Assembly: GCF_025854275.1 (NCBI RefSeq)
Contig: NZ_CP107567.1
Coordinates: 7,688,001 to 7,752,000 of the forward strand
Direction: 5' to 3'
Source of the DNA: Streptomyces peucetius
Lineage (GTDB): Bacteria; Actinomycetota; Actinomycetes; Streptomycetales; Streptomycetaceae
Length of the DNA stretch: 64,000 nucleotides
Every line of letters begins with the position of its first letter. Positions within the stretch are counted from its first letter, which is position 1. Below, in pieces: positions 1 to 8,846 of the stretch. Under the pieces are notes generated by a model. The model was not told the origin of the DNA. It saw nothing but the letters and a program-made list of their open reading frames with translations, and made no database searches. A program made the translations under genes and the position numbers.

Positions 1-2
1 CG

Positions 3-1694
3 AGGGACAGTGACACGCTGTGGCTCGGCAGCCGCCACGACGGTCTGTGGCGGTCCACCGACCGCGGCGCCACGTGGGCACGGGCCGACTTCCCCGCGGA
101 GCCCTCCCCGACCGGGCAGGGCGTCACGTTCCTGGTCGCCGCCGGACGCGTGCTGTACGCCTCCTGGGCCGACGGCGGTGCGACCCTGCGCCGCTCCCGC
201 GACGGCGTCCGCTGGGAGGACGTCCCCGGCCTGCCGGGCGGGGCGGCGGCCCGTGTGCCGATCCGAGCGGCGTACGACGAGGCGAGCCACGCGCTCTACG
301 TCACCTTCGCCGACGCGCCGGGTCCCAACGGCCAGAGCGACGGCGGTGTGCACCGGCTCGACACGGTCACCGGCGCCTGGACCGACGTCACCCCCGTCCG
401 CCCCGGCGGCACCGCCGACGACGGGTCGCGCGACACCTTCGCCTACGGCGGTGTCGCCGTCGACGCCCGCCGCCCCGGCACCGTGGTGGTGACGACCAAC
501 AACCGCTGGGCGCAGGTCGACACCGTGTTCCGGTCCACCGACGGCGGACGCAGCTGGGTCTCCCTGAAGGACTCCGCCGTCCTGGACGTCTCCGAGACGC
601 CCTACCTCCGCTGGGGCGAGCCGCAGCCCAAGTTCGGCTGGTGGATCCAGACGGTCGCCGTCGACCCGTTCGACTCCCGGCACATCGTCTACGGCACCGG
701 CGCCACCCTCTACGGCACCCGCGACCTGGTCCACTGGGCCCCGGAGATCCGCGGGCTGGAGGAGAGTTCCGTACGGCAGCTGGTGTCCCCGCCGACCGGC
801 AGAGCCCGTCTGATCAGCGGCCTGGGCGACATCGGCGTCATGTACCACGACTCGCTCACCGCCTCGCCCTCGCGCGGCATGGCCGGCAACCCGGTCTTCG
901 GAACCGCCACCGGCCTCGCGCTGGCGGCCCGGAAGCCCTCGTACGTGGTGCGGACCGGCTGGGCCTCCGGCGCAGGCGGCGCGTACTCCCACGACGGCGG
1001 CAGGACCTGGCAGCCCTTCAGGAGCCAGCCGGAGATCGCCGCCACCGCCCCCGGGCCGATCGCCGTGAGCGCCGACGGCCGGGTCCTGCTGTGGTCGTTC
1101 GTCCACTGGGACGGTTCCACGCACGCCACCCACCGCTCCGCCGACGGTGGAACAACCTGGGCCGAGGTACCCACGTTCCCCAAGGGCGCCACGCCGGTCG
1201 CCGATCCCGTGGACCCACGGCACTTCTACGCGTACGACACCGCCGCGGGCACCGTGTACCGCTCGACCGACGGCGGGCGGACGTTCACCGCCGGTGCGGA
1301 CGGGCTGGCCTCGGGCGACAGCCAGTTCCGGATCGCGGCGGCACCTGGCCGCTGCGGCGACCTGTGGCTCTCGGCCAAATGGAACGGGCTGTTCCGGTCC
1401 ACCGACGGAGGGCGGACCTTCACCAGGATCACCAGCTGCTGGGCCTCCTACAGCCTCGGCTTCGGCAAGGCCGCCGCCGGCGCCCGTTACCCGGCCGTCT
1501 TCCAGGTCGGCGCGACCGAACAGATCACCGCCGTGTACCGGTCCGACGACGAGGGCGCCTCCTGGACGCGGATCAACGACGACGCCCACCAGTGGGGGTG
1601 GATCGGGGAGACCATCACCGGCGATCCACGCCGCCACGGCCGCGTCTATCTCGGGACCAACGGCCGCGGCATCCAGTACGCCGACCCTGCCTGA
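3..1694 (+). CDS. GH74 xyloglucanase, 5' partial
   Basis: The window opens inside this gene; 563 residues are visible and the N-terminus, including any signal peptide, lies upstream. The protein has repeated beta-propeller BNR/Asp-box motifs (LWRSTDRGATW, FRSTDGGRSWV, YRSTDGGRTF, FRSTDGGRTF). It ends in the GH74-style WGWIGETITGD and VYLGTNGRGIQY. GDLWLSAKWNGLF is also typical of GH74 endo-xyloglucanases and reducing-end cellobiohydrolases. GH74 enzymes cut the beta-1,4-glucan backbone of xyloglucan outside the cell. The first catalytic Asp, normally near the N-terminus, is out of view. GH42, GH95, GH12 and GH31 genes follow, which supports xyloglucan as substrate. The frame is open from base 3 to a TGA. 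A generic sialidase-like propeller is the alternative, but the C-terminal motifs favour GH74. Confidence 0.85.
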   Translation, partial: RDSDTLWLGSRHDGLWRSTDRGATWARADFPAEPSPTGQGVTFLVAAGRVLYASWADGGATLRRSRDGVRWEDVPGLPGGAAARVPIRAAYDEASHALYVTFADAPGPNGQSDGGVHRLDTVTGAWTDVTPVRPGGTADDGSRDTFAYGGVAVDARRPGTVVVTTNNRWAQVDTVFRSTDGGRSWVSLKDSAVLDVSETPYLRWGEPQPKFGWWIQTVAVDPFDSRHIVYGTGATLYGTRDLVHWAPEIRGLEESSVRQLVSPPTGRARLISGLGDIGVMYHDSLTASPSRGMAGNPVFGTATGLALAARKPSYVVRTGWASGAGGAYSHDGGRTWQPFRSQPEIAATAPGPIAVSADGRVLLWSFVHWDGSTHATHRSADGGTTWAEVPTFPKGATPVADPVDPRHFYAYDTAAGTVYRSTDGGRTFTAGADGLASGDSQFRIAAAPGRCGDLWLSAKWNGLFRSTDGGRTFTRITSCWASYSLGFGKAAAGARYPAVFQVGATEQITAVYRSDDEGASWTRINDDAHQWGWIGETITGDPRRHGRVYLGTNGRGIQYADPA

Positions 1695-1741
1695 CCTCCC
1701 CCTTCCCCCGCACCCCTCCCGCGACGAAGCGAGTTCCGGTC

Positions 1742-3724
1742 ATGCCCTCCCTGAACGACGCCACCGGCCGCCGTGTGTTCTTCGGCGGCGACTACAACCC
1801 CGAGCAGTGGCCGGAAGAGACCTGGCACGAGGACGTACGGCTGATGAAGCAGGCCGGGGTCAACTCGGTCACGCTCGGGGTGTTCTCCTGGGCCAGGATC
1901 GAACCCCGCCCGGGAGCCCGCGAGTTCGGCTGGCTCGACCGGCTGACGGACCTGATGCACGGCAACGGCATCGGTGTTGTCCTCGCCACGCCGACCGCCT
2001 CGCCGCCGCCGTGGATGGGCTCCCGGCACCCCGAGACACTGCCGCGCGGCGAGGACGGATCGGTGATCTGGTACGGGTCCCGCCAGCACTTCTGCCCGAG
2101 TTCCCCGGTCTACCGGGAGTACGCGGCGGCGATCACCGAGGACCTCGCGGCACGCTACGGCGACCACCCGGCGCTGCGGATGTGGCACATCAACAACGAG
2201 TACTGCACGTTTTGCTATTGCGAGGAGACCGCCCGACACTTCCGCCGCTGGCTGCGGGCGAAGTACCCGTCCCTCGACGCCCTCAACGACGCCTGGGGCA
2301 CCGCCTTCTGGAGCCAGCGCTACGGCGACTGGGAGGAGATCATCCCACCCCGCAGGGCCCAGTACCTGCGCAACCCCGCCTGCACGCTGGACTTCCGGCG
2401 GTTCACCTCCGACGCACTCCTCGAGTGCTACGTCGCCGAGCGGGACATCGTCTCGGCCCGCACCCCGCGGCTGCCGGTCACCACCAACTTCATGGCCTTC
2501 TGGACCGGTCAGGACGCCTGGCGGTGGGCCGAAGAGGAGGACGTCGTCTCCGTCGACAGCTATCCGGACCCGCGCGATCCGCTGGGCGGGCAGTACGGCG
2601 CGATGATCCAGGACATGACCCGCTCGCAGGCGCGCGGGCCGTGGATGCTGATGGAACAGGCGGCGGGACCGGTCAACTTCCGGGGCGTGAACCATCCCAA
2701 GCCCCGCGGACTGAACCGCCTCTGGTCGATGCAGGCCGTGGCGCGCGGCGCGGACGCCGTCTGCTACTTCCAGTGGCGGCAGTCCAGGCAGGGCGCGGAG
2801 AAGTTCCACTCGGCGATGGTCACCCACGCCGGTGAACAGGGCCGCACGTACCAGGAGATCAAGCAGATCGGCGCGGACCTGTCGGGGATCGGCGAGCATG
2901 TCGCAGGCGCCGGTGTGTCCGCCGACGTGGCGATCCTGCACGACTGGAACTCGTGGTGGGCGGGCGACCAGGAGGGCCGGCTGTCCCGCGAACTCGACCA
3001 CCCGGCCGTCGTCCGGGCCTGGCACCGCGCCCTGTGGGAGGCGGGCCTGGCCACCGACTTCGCCCACCCCGAGCACGACCTCGGCGCCTACCGCCTCGTC
3101 GTCGTGCCCCATCTGTACCTGCTGACCGACACCGCCGTCGACAATCTCGTCGGCTACGTCCGCGGCGGCGGCACGCTCGTGTCGGGCTTCCTCACCGGCG
3201 CCGCGGACGGTGACAACCGCATCCGGCCCGGCGGCATGGACGAGCGGCTCCGGGAACTCTTCGGCATCGCGACGGTCCACGAATGGTGGCCGCTGGAGGC
3301 CGGCGAGACGGTCGATTGCGACGGACCCGAGCCCTTCGAGGGAACCGTGTGGTCGGAGGAACTCCAGGCCTCCACCGCCGACACGGTCGCCGTCTACAGC
3401 AGCGGCGAACTCGCCGGACTGCCCGCCGTCCTGCGCCGGGGCAGTGCCTGGTACGTCTCGACACTCCCCGGTCCCGCGCCCCTGCGGGACCTGCTCGCAC
3501 GCGTCGCCGACGACGCCGGGGTCCGGCCCGTGCTGGCGGACCGGCCGGCCGGGCTGGAGGCAGTACGCCGGGGAGACCTGCTCTTCCTCCTCAACCACGC
3601 TCCCGGACCGGTCACCGTCACCGTGCCGGGGCACCACCGGGACCTGCTCACCGGCGAGATGACCGACGGCCCGGTCCGCCTGGGCCGCCACGGCGTGGCC
3701 GTACTGAAGGAAGAACGGCCGTGA
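1742..3724 (+). CDS. GH42 beta-galactosidase
   Basis: A 660-residue enzyme of family GH42, which removes terminal beta-galactose; some members act on alpha-L-arabinopyranosides. The TIM barrel starts with FFGGDYNPEQWPEETW (residues 13-28). The acid/base Glu is E153 in WHINNEY and the nucleophile is E305 in WMLMEQAAG. Cys118, Cys155, Cys158 and Cys160 match the four-cysteine zinc cluster of many GH42 proteins. A trimerisation (GATase-like) domain and a small C-terminal beta domain follow. There is no signal peptide, so it acts inside the cell on imported oligosaccharides. The ATG is 47 bases after the GH74 stop. The stop overlaps the GTG of the next gene (GTGA), so the two are translationally coupled. 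In this setting it would remove galactose from xyloglucan side chains. Confidence 0.93.
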   Translation: MPSLNDATGRRVFFGGDYNPEQWPEETWHEDVRLMKQAGVNSVTLGVFSWARIEPRPGAREFGWLDRLTDLMHGNGIGVVLATPTASPPPWMGSRHPETLPRGEDGSVIWYGSRQHFCPSSPVYREYAAAITEDLAARYGDHPALRMWHINNEYCTFCYCEETARHFRRWLRAKYPSLDALNDAWGTAFWSQRYGDWEEIIPPRRAQYLRNPACTLDFRRFTSDALLECYVAERDIVSARTPRLPVTTNFMAFWTGQDAWRWAEEEDVVSVDSYPDPRDPLGGQYGAMIQDMTRSQARGPWMLMEQAAGPVNFRGVNHPKPRGLNRLWSMQAVARGADAVCYFQWRQSRQGAEKFHSAMVTHAGEQGRTYQEIKQIGADLSGIGEHVAGAGVSADVAILHDWNSWWAGDQEGRLSRELDHPAVVRAWHRALWEAGLATDFAHPEHDLGAYRLVVVPHLYLLTDTAVDNLVGYVRGGGTLVSGFLTGAADGDNRIRPGGMDERLRELFGIATVHEWWPLEAGETVDCDGPEPFEGTVWSEELQASTADTVAVYSSGELAGLPAVLRRGSAWYVSTLPGPAPLRDLLARVADDAGVRPVLADRPAGLEAVRRGDLLFLLNHAPGPVTVTVPGHHRDLLTGEMTDGPVRLGRHGVAVLKEERP

Positions 3725-5946
3725 GGCACGGAACCTGGGAACCGCGCCCTGCGGCGCGGTGGGAGGACGCCTTCCTCAGCGGCAACGGCCGGCACGGCGC
3801 CATGGCGTACGGAGACCTCGGCGACGAGCGTGTCGTCGTCAACCACCACACCCTGGTGTGCCCCAACGGGAGCGAGACGGCCGGCCCGCCGGAGCTGGCG
3901 GCCGGACTGCGGGAGCTCCAGGACGCGCTGCTGGCCGGTGACACGACGGCCGCCGAGCGCTTCGGGGCCGGGTACCCGCACCTGTGGGTGCAGCCCTTCC
4001 ACCCCGCCTTCCAGGTCCGCGTCCGGCACACCGGCGTGGTCGCGGCCGGTGCGGGACAGTACCGCAGGGAAGTGGACTTCACCTCCGGCGTGGTGACCGC
4101 CGTGCGCGGCGCCTGGCGCAGCGAGGTGTTCGTCTCGCGCGCCGACGACGTGATCGTCCATCGGACGGTGACGGAACCGGGCGGCCTCAGCGCCGACCTC
4201 ACGCTCGACGAGCACCTGCCCGGCCTTCCCGGCGGGCTGCGGTTCACCCGCTCGACCACCCCGGAGGACGACAAATTTGGCACCGCCCTGCTGTGCCTGC
4301 GCACCGACTACCCGAACGGCCGGACCTCCTTCACGGGCACCACCCTGGCCGCCGTCACCGGTGGAAGCACCACGCGGACCGGGAACGGTCTGCGGGTGAC
4401 CGGCGCCTCCTCGGTTCTGCTGCTGACCCGGGTCGAGCGCCACCCGGCGGACCTCGACCCCGCGCCGGAGCAGGCCGTGGCCCTCCGCCGGCTGCTCACG
4501 ACAGACTCCGCGGACCTGTACGCACGCCTCCTCGAACGCCATCTCCCGCCGCACCGGGGCGCCTACGAGCGTGCCGGGCTCCGCCTGGACGCCGACCCGT
4601 CGGAGCGGGCGCTGCCGGGCAGCGAACTGCTGCGCGGGCCCGCCGGTGCCGCACTGCTGGAGCGGCTCTTCGCCGCGGGCCGCTACCACCTGCTGTCGTC
4701 CAGCGGCATGCTGCCGCCCCGCCTGGTGGGCCTGTGGACCGGCGACTGGAACACCGCCTGGTCCGGCGCGTTCACCACGAACGCCAACCTCAATCTGCAG
4801 ATCGCGTCCGCCGCCGTCGCCGCGCTCCCCGAAGTCTCGGCGGCCCACGCCGAGCTGGTCCACGGCCAGTTCGGCGACTGGCGCGACAACGCCCGCGCGG
4901 TCTTCGGCGCCCGCGGTGTCGTGGCGCCCTCCCACACCGACGGGGAATCCGGCCACACCCGGCACTTCCGGCGCGCCTACCCGCTGCATCTGTGGACCGC
5001 GGGCGCCGACTGGCTGCTGCTGCCACTGCTCGACGAGGCCCTGGCCGGCGGCGCGCCCGACCCCCGGCTGGCGCCCGCCCTGGCAGAGGTTGCTGCGTTC
5101 TACGAGGACTTCCTCATCCCCGCCGGGCCCGGCGGACGGCTCACCGTCGTCCCCTCGTACTCGCCGGAGAACCGTCCGGCCAACGCGAGCTGGGGCACCG
5201 CCGACGCGACGATGGACATCGCCGCCGCCCGGCACGCCCTGACCACGGCCGCCGCGCACAACCCCGGCCATCCACGGGCCGCGCACTGGCGGGAGCTGGC
5301 CGGTCGGCTGCCCGGCTACCGCGTCAACGACGACGGCGCGCTGGCCGAATGGGCCCGGCCCGGCCTGGAGGACACGTACGACCACCGGCACATCAGCCAT
5401 CTGTACCCGGTGTGGCCGCTCGACGAGATCAACCCCTACGACACCCCGGACCTCGCGGCGGCCGCCCGCCGGGCGCTGGAACTGCGCGGCGCCGAGAACG
5501 ACTCGGCGCACGGACATCTGCACACCGCGCTCGTCGCCGCCCGGCTCCGCGACGGCGACCGGGCCGGGCGGGCCCTGGGCGAGGTGCTGGGCGGCGACTT
5601 CTTCCACGACTCGCTGATGAGCGCGCACTACCCCGGTCGTGACGTGTACAACGCCGACGCCGCGCACGCGCTCCCCGCCGTACTCCTCGAATGCCTGGTC
5701 CAGTCGACCCCGAGCCGCCTGGTGCTCCTGCCCGCCGTGCCGCCCGGCTGCCGGGCAGGCACCCTGCGGGGCGTCCGCACCCGCTTCGGGGCCCGGCTCG
5801 ACCTGAGCTGGCGCGACGGGTTGGTCACCGCCGAGCTGCGGTCACCCGTCGACCGGACCGTCGAAGTGGTCGCCGGACCGGACCGCTTCCCCCTGACTCT
5901 CGTCGCCGACGAGAAGCACGTCCTCTCCTTTCCCACGAGGACGTGA
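3721..5946 (+). CDS. GH95 alpha-L-fucosidase
   Basis: A 741-residue GH95-type enzyme (alpha-1,2-L-fucosidase; some members prefer alpha-L-galactose). The N-terminal beta-domain motif GNGRHGAMAYG is at residues 21-31. The (alpha/alpha)6 barrel carries FTTNANLNLQ with candidate catalytic Asn354/Asn356, then PSYSPENRP with candidate acid Glu483, and later HRHISHLYPVWP. No signal peptide is seen, so it is cytoplasmic. The GTG start overlaps the GH42 stop by four bases and places the first motif at the usual distance from the N-terminus. Fucose caps the galactose of xyloglucan side chains, so this enzyme would act just before the coupled GH42 protein. Substrate assignment is inference; the family call is firm. 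Confidence 0.88.
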   Translation: MRHGTWEPRPAARWEDAFLSGNGRHGAMAYGDLGDERVVVNHHTLVCPNGSETAGPPELAAGLRELQDALLAGDTTAAERFGAGYPHLWVQPFHPAFQVRVRHTGVVAAGAGQYRREVDFTSGVVTAVRGAWRSEVFVSRADDVIVHRTVTEPGGLSADLTLDEHLPGLPGGLRFTRSTTPEDDKFGTALLCLRTDYPNGRTSFTGTTLAAVTGGSTTRTGNGLRVTGASSVLLLTRVERHPADLDPAPEQAVALRRLLTTDSADLYARLLERHLPPHRGAYERAGLRLDADPSERALPGSELLRGPAGAALLERLFAAGRYHLLSSSGMLPPRLVGLWTGDWNTAWSGAFTTNANLNLQIASAAVAALPEVSAAHAELVHGQFGDWRDNARAVFGARGVVAPSHTDGESGHTRHFRRAYPLHLWTAGADWLLLPLLDEALAGGAPDPRLAPALAEVAAFYEDFLIPAGPGGRLTVVPSYSPENRPANASWGTADATMDIAAARHALTTAAAHNPGHPRAAHWRELAGRLPGYRVNDDGALAEWARPGLEDTYDHRHISHLYPVWPLDEINPYDTPDLAAAARRALELRGAENDSAHGHLHTALVAARLRDGDRAGRALGEVLGGDFFHDSLMSAHYPGRDVYNADAAHALPAVLLECLVQSTPSRLVLLPAVPPGCRAGTLRGVRTRFGARLDLSWRDGLVTAELRSPVDRTVEVVAGPDRFPLTLVADEKHVLSFPTRT

Positions 5947-5960
5947 TCCCCCCACCCATG

Positions 5961-5967
5961 GAAGGGA
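5961..5967 (+). promoter_or_regulatory. Ribosome binding site deciding the GH12 start
   Basis: GAAGGGA ends five bases before the ATG at 5972. An earlier ATG at 5958 overlaps this site, lies in a different frame and has no site of its own, so 5972 is taken as the start. Confidence 0.6.
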
Positions 5968-5971
5968 CTCC

Positions 5972-6694
5972 ATGGCACACCCCACACAGGGCGCACGCCG
6001 GGCACTGAGGCGCGCGGCGCTCGCTCCGCTCCTCGCGCTGCTCGCCGTCGTCGGCCTCGCGTCCGCCCCGGCGCACGCGGCCGTCTGGTACTCCTCCGAC
6101 CGCTGGGGCACCTGGAACAGCGGCGGCTACACCCTCTACAACAACATCTGGGGCTCGGGAGCCGGACCCCAGACCATCTGGGCCGACTCGGCCACCGACT
6201 GGGGCGTCTGGGCCGACCACCCCGGCACCGGCGGGATCAAGTCCTATCCGAACGCCAAGAAGGTCGTGAACAAGAAGATCGGCGCCATCTCCACACTCAC
6301 CAGCCACTACAACGTCTCGGTCCCCGCCGCCGGCGCGTACAACACCGCGTACGACATCTGGGACAGCGGCTACGACCACGAGATCATGCTGTGGGTCAAC
6401 CACCACGGCCCGGTCGGGCCGCTGGGCACCGCACAGGGAAGGGTGAGCCTCGGCGGCCACACCTGGGACGTCTACCGGGGCGACAACGGCGCCAACGCCG
6501 TCTACTCGTTCCTGCGCACCGGTGACTCCACCTCCGGCACGGTCGACCTCAAGGCCGTGCTCGGCTGGCTGAAGAACACCAAGGGATGGATCGGTGACGT
6601 GACCGTCGGCGATGTCCAGTTCGGCTACGAGATCACCTCGTCGCCGGGCGGACTGGACTTCGTGACCCACGACTTCGGCGTGCGATCGAGCTGA
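5972..6694 (+). CDS. Secreted GH12 endoglucanase/xyloglucanase
   Basis: A 240-residue secreted enzyme. Residues 1-37 form a signal peptide: an Arg-rich start, then an Ala/Leu-rich core, with probable cleavage after SAPAHA. The mature protein has the GH12 jelly-roll motifs: LYNNIWG near the start, GGIKSYPN, the nucleophile Glu in DHEIMLWVN and the acid/base Glu in FGYEITSSPGG near the C-terminus. No carbohydrate-binding module is attached. GH12 enzymes cut beta-1,4-glucan, xyloglucan or mixed-linkage glucan outside the cell. It follows the GH95 gene by 25 bases and is probably the last gene of the plus-strand operon, because a strong hairpin follows directly. Together with GH74 it would supply xyloglucan oligosaccharides for import. 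Confidence 0.92.
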   Translation: MAHPTQGARRALRRAALAPLLALLAVVGLASAPAHAAVWYSSDRWGTWNSGGYTLYNNIWGSGAGPQTIWADSATDWGVWADHPGTGGIKSYPNAKKVVNKKIGAISTLTSHYNVSVPAAGAYNTAYDIWDSGYDHEIMLWVNHHGPVGPLGTAQGRVSLGGHTWDVYRGDNGANAVYSFLRTGDSTSGTVDLKAVLGWLKNTKGWIGDVTVGDVQFGYEITSSPGGLDFVTHDFGVRSS

Positions 6695-6709
6695 CGTCGA
6701 AGCAACGCG

Positions 6710-6746
6710 CCGCGGTGCGGCCGGCTCGCCGCCGGCCGCACCGCGG
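6710..6746. terminator. Bidirectional terminator hairpin
   Basis: Perfect 15-bp inverted repeat (left arm 6710-6724, right arm 6732-6746), 16 bp with one inner C-G pair, and a 5-base loop. The arms are CCGCGGTGCGGCCGG and its complement. It sits between the convergent GH12 and GH31 stops and has no T-tract, as is common in Streptomyces. Confidence 0.85.
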
Positions 6747-6753
6747 TCGCATG

Positions 6754-8778
6754 TCACGGCGCGATCGGCAGCGCCGCGCCGTCCCTGAGGAACAGCGGGA
6801 TACGCTCCAGCGGCGCGTCCACCGTCACCGCGCGCCCGCCCTCGTACTCCTCGCCCGTCCAGGCGTCCGTCCACCGCGCCCCGGCAGGGAGGTACGCCGT
6901 ACGGCTCGTCGCCCCCGCCTCCAGCACCGGCGCCACCAGCAGATCGGGGCCGAACAGGTAGGCGTCGGCCACGTCCCACGTCTTCTCGTCGTCCGGGAAC
7001 TCCAGGAACAGCGGGCGCATCGGCGGCACGCCCTTCTCGTGGGCCGCCCGCATCTGCTCCAGAACGTACGGCTTCAGGCGCTCCCGCAGCCCGAGGTACC
7101 ACGCCAGGATCTCCCCGGCCCGCTCGCCGTACGACCAGATTTCGTTGGGGCCGCCGGTCATCGACGGCCCGAGGGGCATGCCCGGGTCGCGGAAGCCGTG
7201 CAGCCGCATCAGCGGGGACAGCGCACCGAACTGGAACCAGCGGACCATGACCTCGCGGTACGCCTCGTCGTCCGGGTCGCCGCCGTGGAAGCCGCCGATG
7301 TCGGTGTTCCACCACGGGATGCCGGAGAGCGCGGTGTTGAGGCCCGCGGCGATCTGGCGCCGCAGGGTGGCGAAGTCGGTGCCGATGTCACCGGACCACA
7401 GGGCCGCCCCGTAGCGCTGGCTGCCGGCCCACGCCGAGCGGTTGAGGGTGACGACCTCCTCTTCGCCCGCGGCCAGCATCCCCTCGTAGAAGGTGCGCGC
7501 GTTCTCGCGGGGATAGAGGTTGCCGACCTCCAGGCCGGGTCCCGCATGGTAGCGCAGGTTGGCGGAGAAGCCGGGCTTGAGCTCCGGTTCGCAGGCGTCC
7601 AGCCAGAACGAGCGGATGCCGTACGGCTCGAGGTAGTTCTCCCGCACCCGCGACCAGACGAAGTCGCGCGCCGCCGGGTTCGTCGCGTCGTAGAACGCGA
7701 CCTGCACCGGCTCCGCGACCTCCTTGTCCGGCCAGTCGGCGTGCGCGATGGGGCCGTACTCCGTCCCGATGAAGTGGCCCAGCTGCTCCATCGGTGCGTG
7801 GTTCTCGCTCAGCGGCGACACCGACGGCCACACGGAGACCACCAGCCTGATGCCGAGCTCCTCCAGTTCGCGGGTCATGGCCGCCGGGTCGGGCCACTCG
7901 GCCGGGTCGAACTTCCACTCGCCGAGGTGCGTCCAGTGGAAGAAGTCGCAGACGATCGCGTCGATCGGCAGCCCGCGCCGCTTGTACTCGCGGGCCACGG
8001 ACAGCAGTTCCTCCTGGGTGCGGTAGCGGAGCTTGCACTGCCAGAAGCCGGCCGCCCACTCCGGGAGCATCGGCGTCCGGCCGGTCACCGCCGAGTAGCG
8101 CTCCTGGGCGGGCGCCGGGTCGCCCGCGGTGATCCAGTAGTCGATCTGGCGTGCGCTGTCGGCCACCCAGCGAGTGCCCGTCTGCGCGAGCTCGACCCGG
8201 CCGATGGCCGGGTTGTTCCACAGCAGGGTGTAGCCCCGGCTGGAGGTGAGCACCGGGATGCTGACCTCCGCGTTGCGCTGGACCAGGTCGACGACGGCGC
8301 CCTTCTGGTCGAACAGGCCGTGCTGGTGCTGCCCGAGGCCGTACAGCTTCTCGTCCTCGTAGGCGGCGAAGCGCTGCTCCAGGCGGTGGTAGCCGTTGCC
8401 GCCCGGTGTGTACAGGCGGGGGCCGGGCCACCAGAAGTGCGCGCGTTCCTCCGCGAGGAGTTCGCGCCCGTCGTCGGTGGCGGTGAACCGCACCATGCCC
8501 TCGGCATCGATCTCCGCGGTCAGCGCGCCGTTGACCACTCGCCCGCGTCCTTGCTCGATCTTGACGGTGGCCGCGGCGGGGGGCGGCGAGCCGAGCAGCG
8601 CACCCGGAAGGCCGTCCAGCAGCGGACCGCCGAGCGTGGCCCGGACCCGGACGGCGTCGGGCCCCCACGGTTCGATGCGCACGGTCTCCCGGCGCCCGCT
8701 CCACTCGAGGGCCCCGGCGTCCTCGCGAAACGTGCCGACGGTGGGGGAGGACTGGGCAAGACTCGCTGACTGGTCCAC
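6754..8778 (-). CDS. GH31 alpha-xylosidase
   Basis: A 674-residue GH31 enzyme. After a beta-sandwich N-domain (to about residue 200) the TIM barrel carries the nucleophile Asp in SFWLDACEPE and the acid/base Asp in LWSGDIGTDF. The W-L-D-A-C-E-P form resembles alpha-xylosidases more than maltases (WNDMNE). No signal peptide is present. Alpha-xylosidase removes xylose from the non-reducing end of xyloglucan oligosaccharides, the step that unlocks backbone glucose. The GTG at 8778 is preferred because AGGAG (8786-8790) lies seven bases before it; an ATG at 8805 would add nine residues but sits inside a palindrome. The gene lies downstream of the LacI-type gene on the same strand. Confidence 0.88.
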   Translation of the reverse strand: MDQSASLAQSSPTVGTFREDAGALEWSGRRETVRIEPWGPDAVRVRATLGGPLLDGLPGALLGSPPPAAATVKIEQGRGRVVNGALTAEIDAEGMVRFTATDDGRELLAEERAHFWWPGPRLYTPGGNGYHRLEQRFAAYEDEKLYGLGQHQHGLFDQKGAVVDLVQRNAEVSIPVLTSSRGYTLLWNNPAIGRVELAQTGTRWVADSARQIDYWITAGDPAPAQERYSAVTGRTPMLPEWAAGFWQCKLRYRTQEELLSVAREYKRRGLPIDAIVCDFFHWTHLGEWKFDPAEWPDPAAMTRELEELGIRLVVSVWPSVSPLSENHAPMEQLGHFIGTEYGPIAHADWPDKEVAEPVQVAFYDATNPAARDFVWSRVRENYLEPYGIRSFWLDACEPELKPGFSANLRYHAGPGLEVGNLYPRENARTFYEGMLAAGEEEVVTLNRSAWAGSQRYGAALWSGDIGTDFATLRRQIAAGLNTALSGIPWWNTDIGGFHGGDPDDEAYREVMVRWFQFGALSPLMRLHGFRDPGMPLGPSMTGGPNEIWSYGERAGEILAWYLGLRERLKPYVLEQMRAAHEKGVPPMRPLFLEFPDDEKTWDVADAYLFGPDLLVAPVLEAGATSRTAYLPAGARWTDAWTGEEYEGGRAVTVDAPLERIPLFLRDGAALPIAP

Positions 8779-8801
8779 GGACGGACTCCTGGGGAGTGAA
8801 G

Positions 8802-8819
8802 GCATACGGGGCCGTATGC
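8802..8819. promoter_or_regulatory. Palindrome between lacI and GH31
   Basis: GCATACGG and CCGTATGC are perfect 8-bp arms separated by GG. The element lies in the short gap between the regulator stop and the GH31 start. It could be an operator or a small RNA hairpin and differs from the GAAGCGCTTC sites upstream of the regulator. Confidence 0.4.
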
Positions 8820-8846
8820 GGGACGAAGGAAGCGGGGCAGGGATGT

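Noticed and set aside
20..1741. Extension of the GH42 frame upstream of its ATG
   Set aside because: The frame is open by chance through the GH74 gene; GH42 homology begins at FFGGDYNPEQW just after 1742.
1646..3691. Long open frame antisense to the GH42 gene
   Set aside because: GC-rich third positions keep the opposite frame open. Its translation matches nothing, while the plus frame has all GH42 motifs.
3394..5667. Long open frame antisense to the GH95 gene
   Set aside because: Shadow of a high-GC gene; no motif, no RBS, and the real GH95 frame is complete.
6715..8769. Plus-strand open frame across the GH31 gene
   Set aside because: Mirror of the GH31 coding strand; the translation is low-complexity Arg/Val-rich and starts inside the terminator hairpin.
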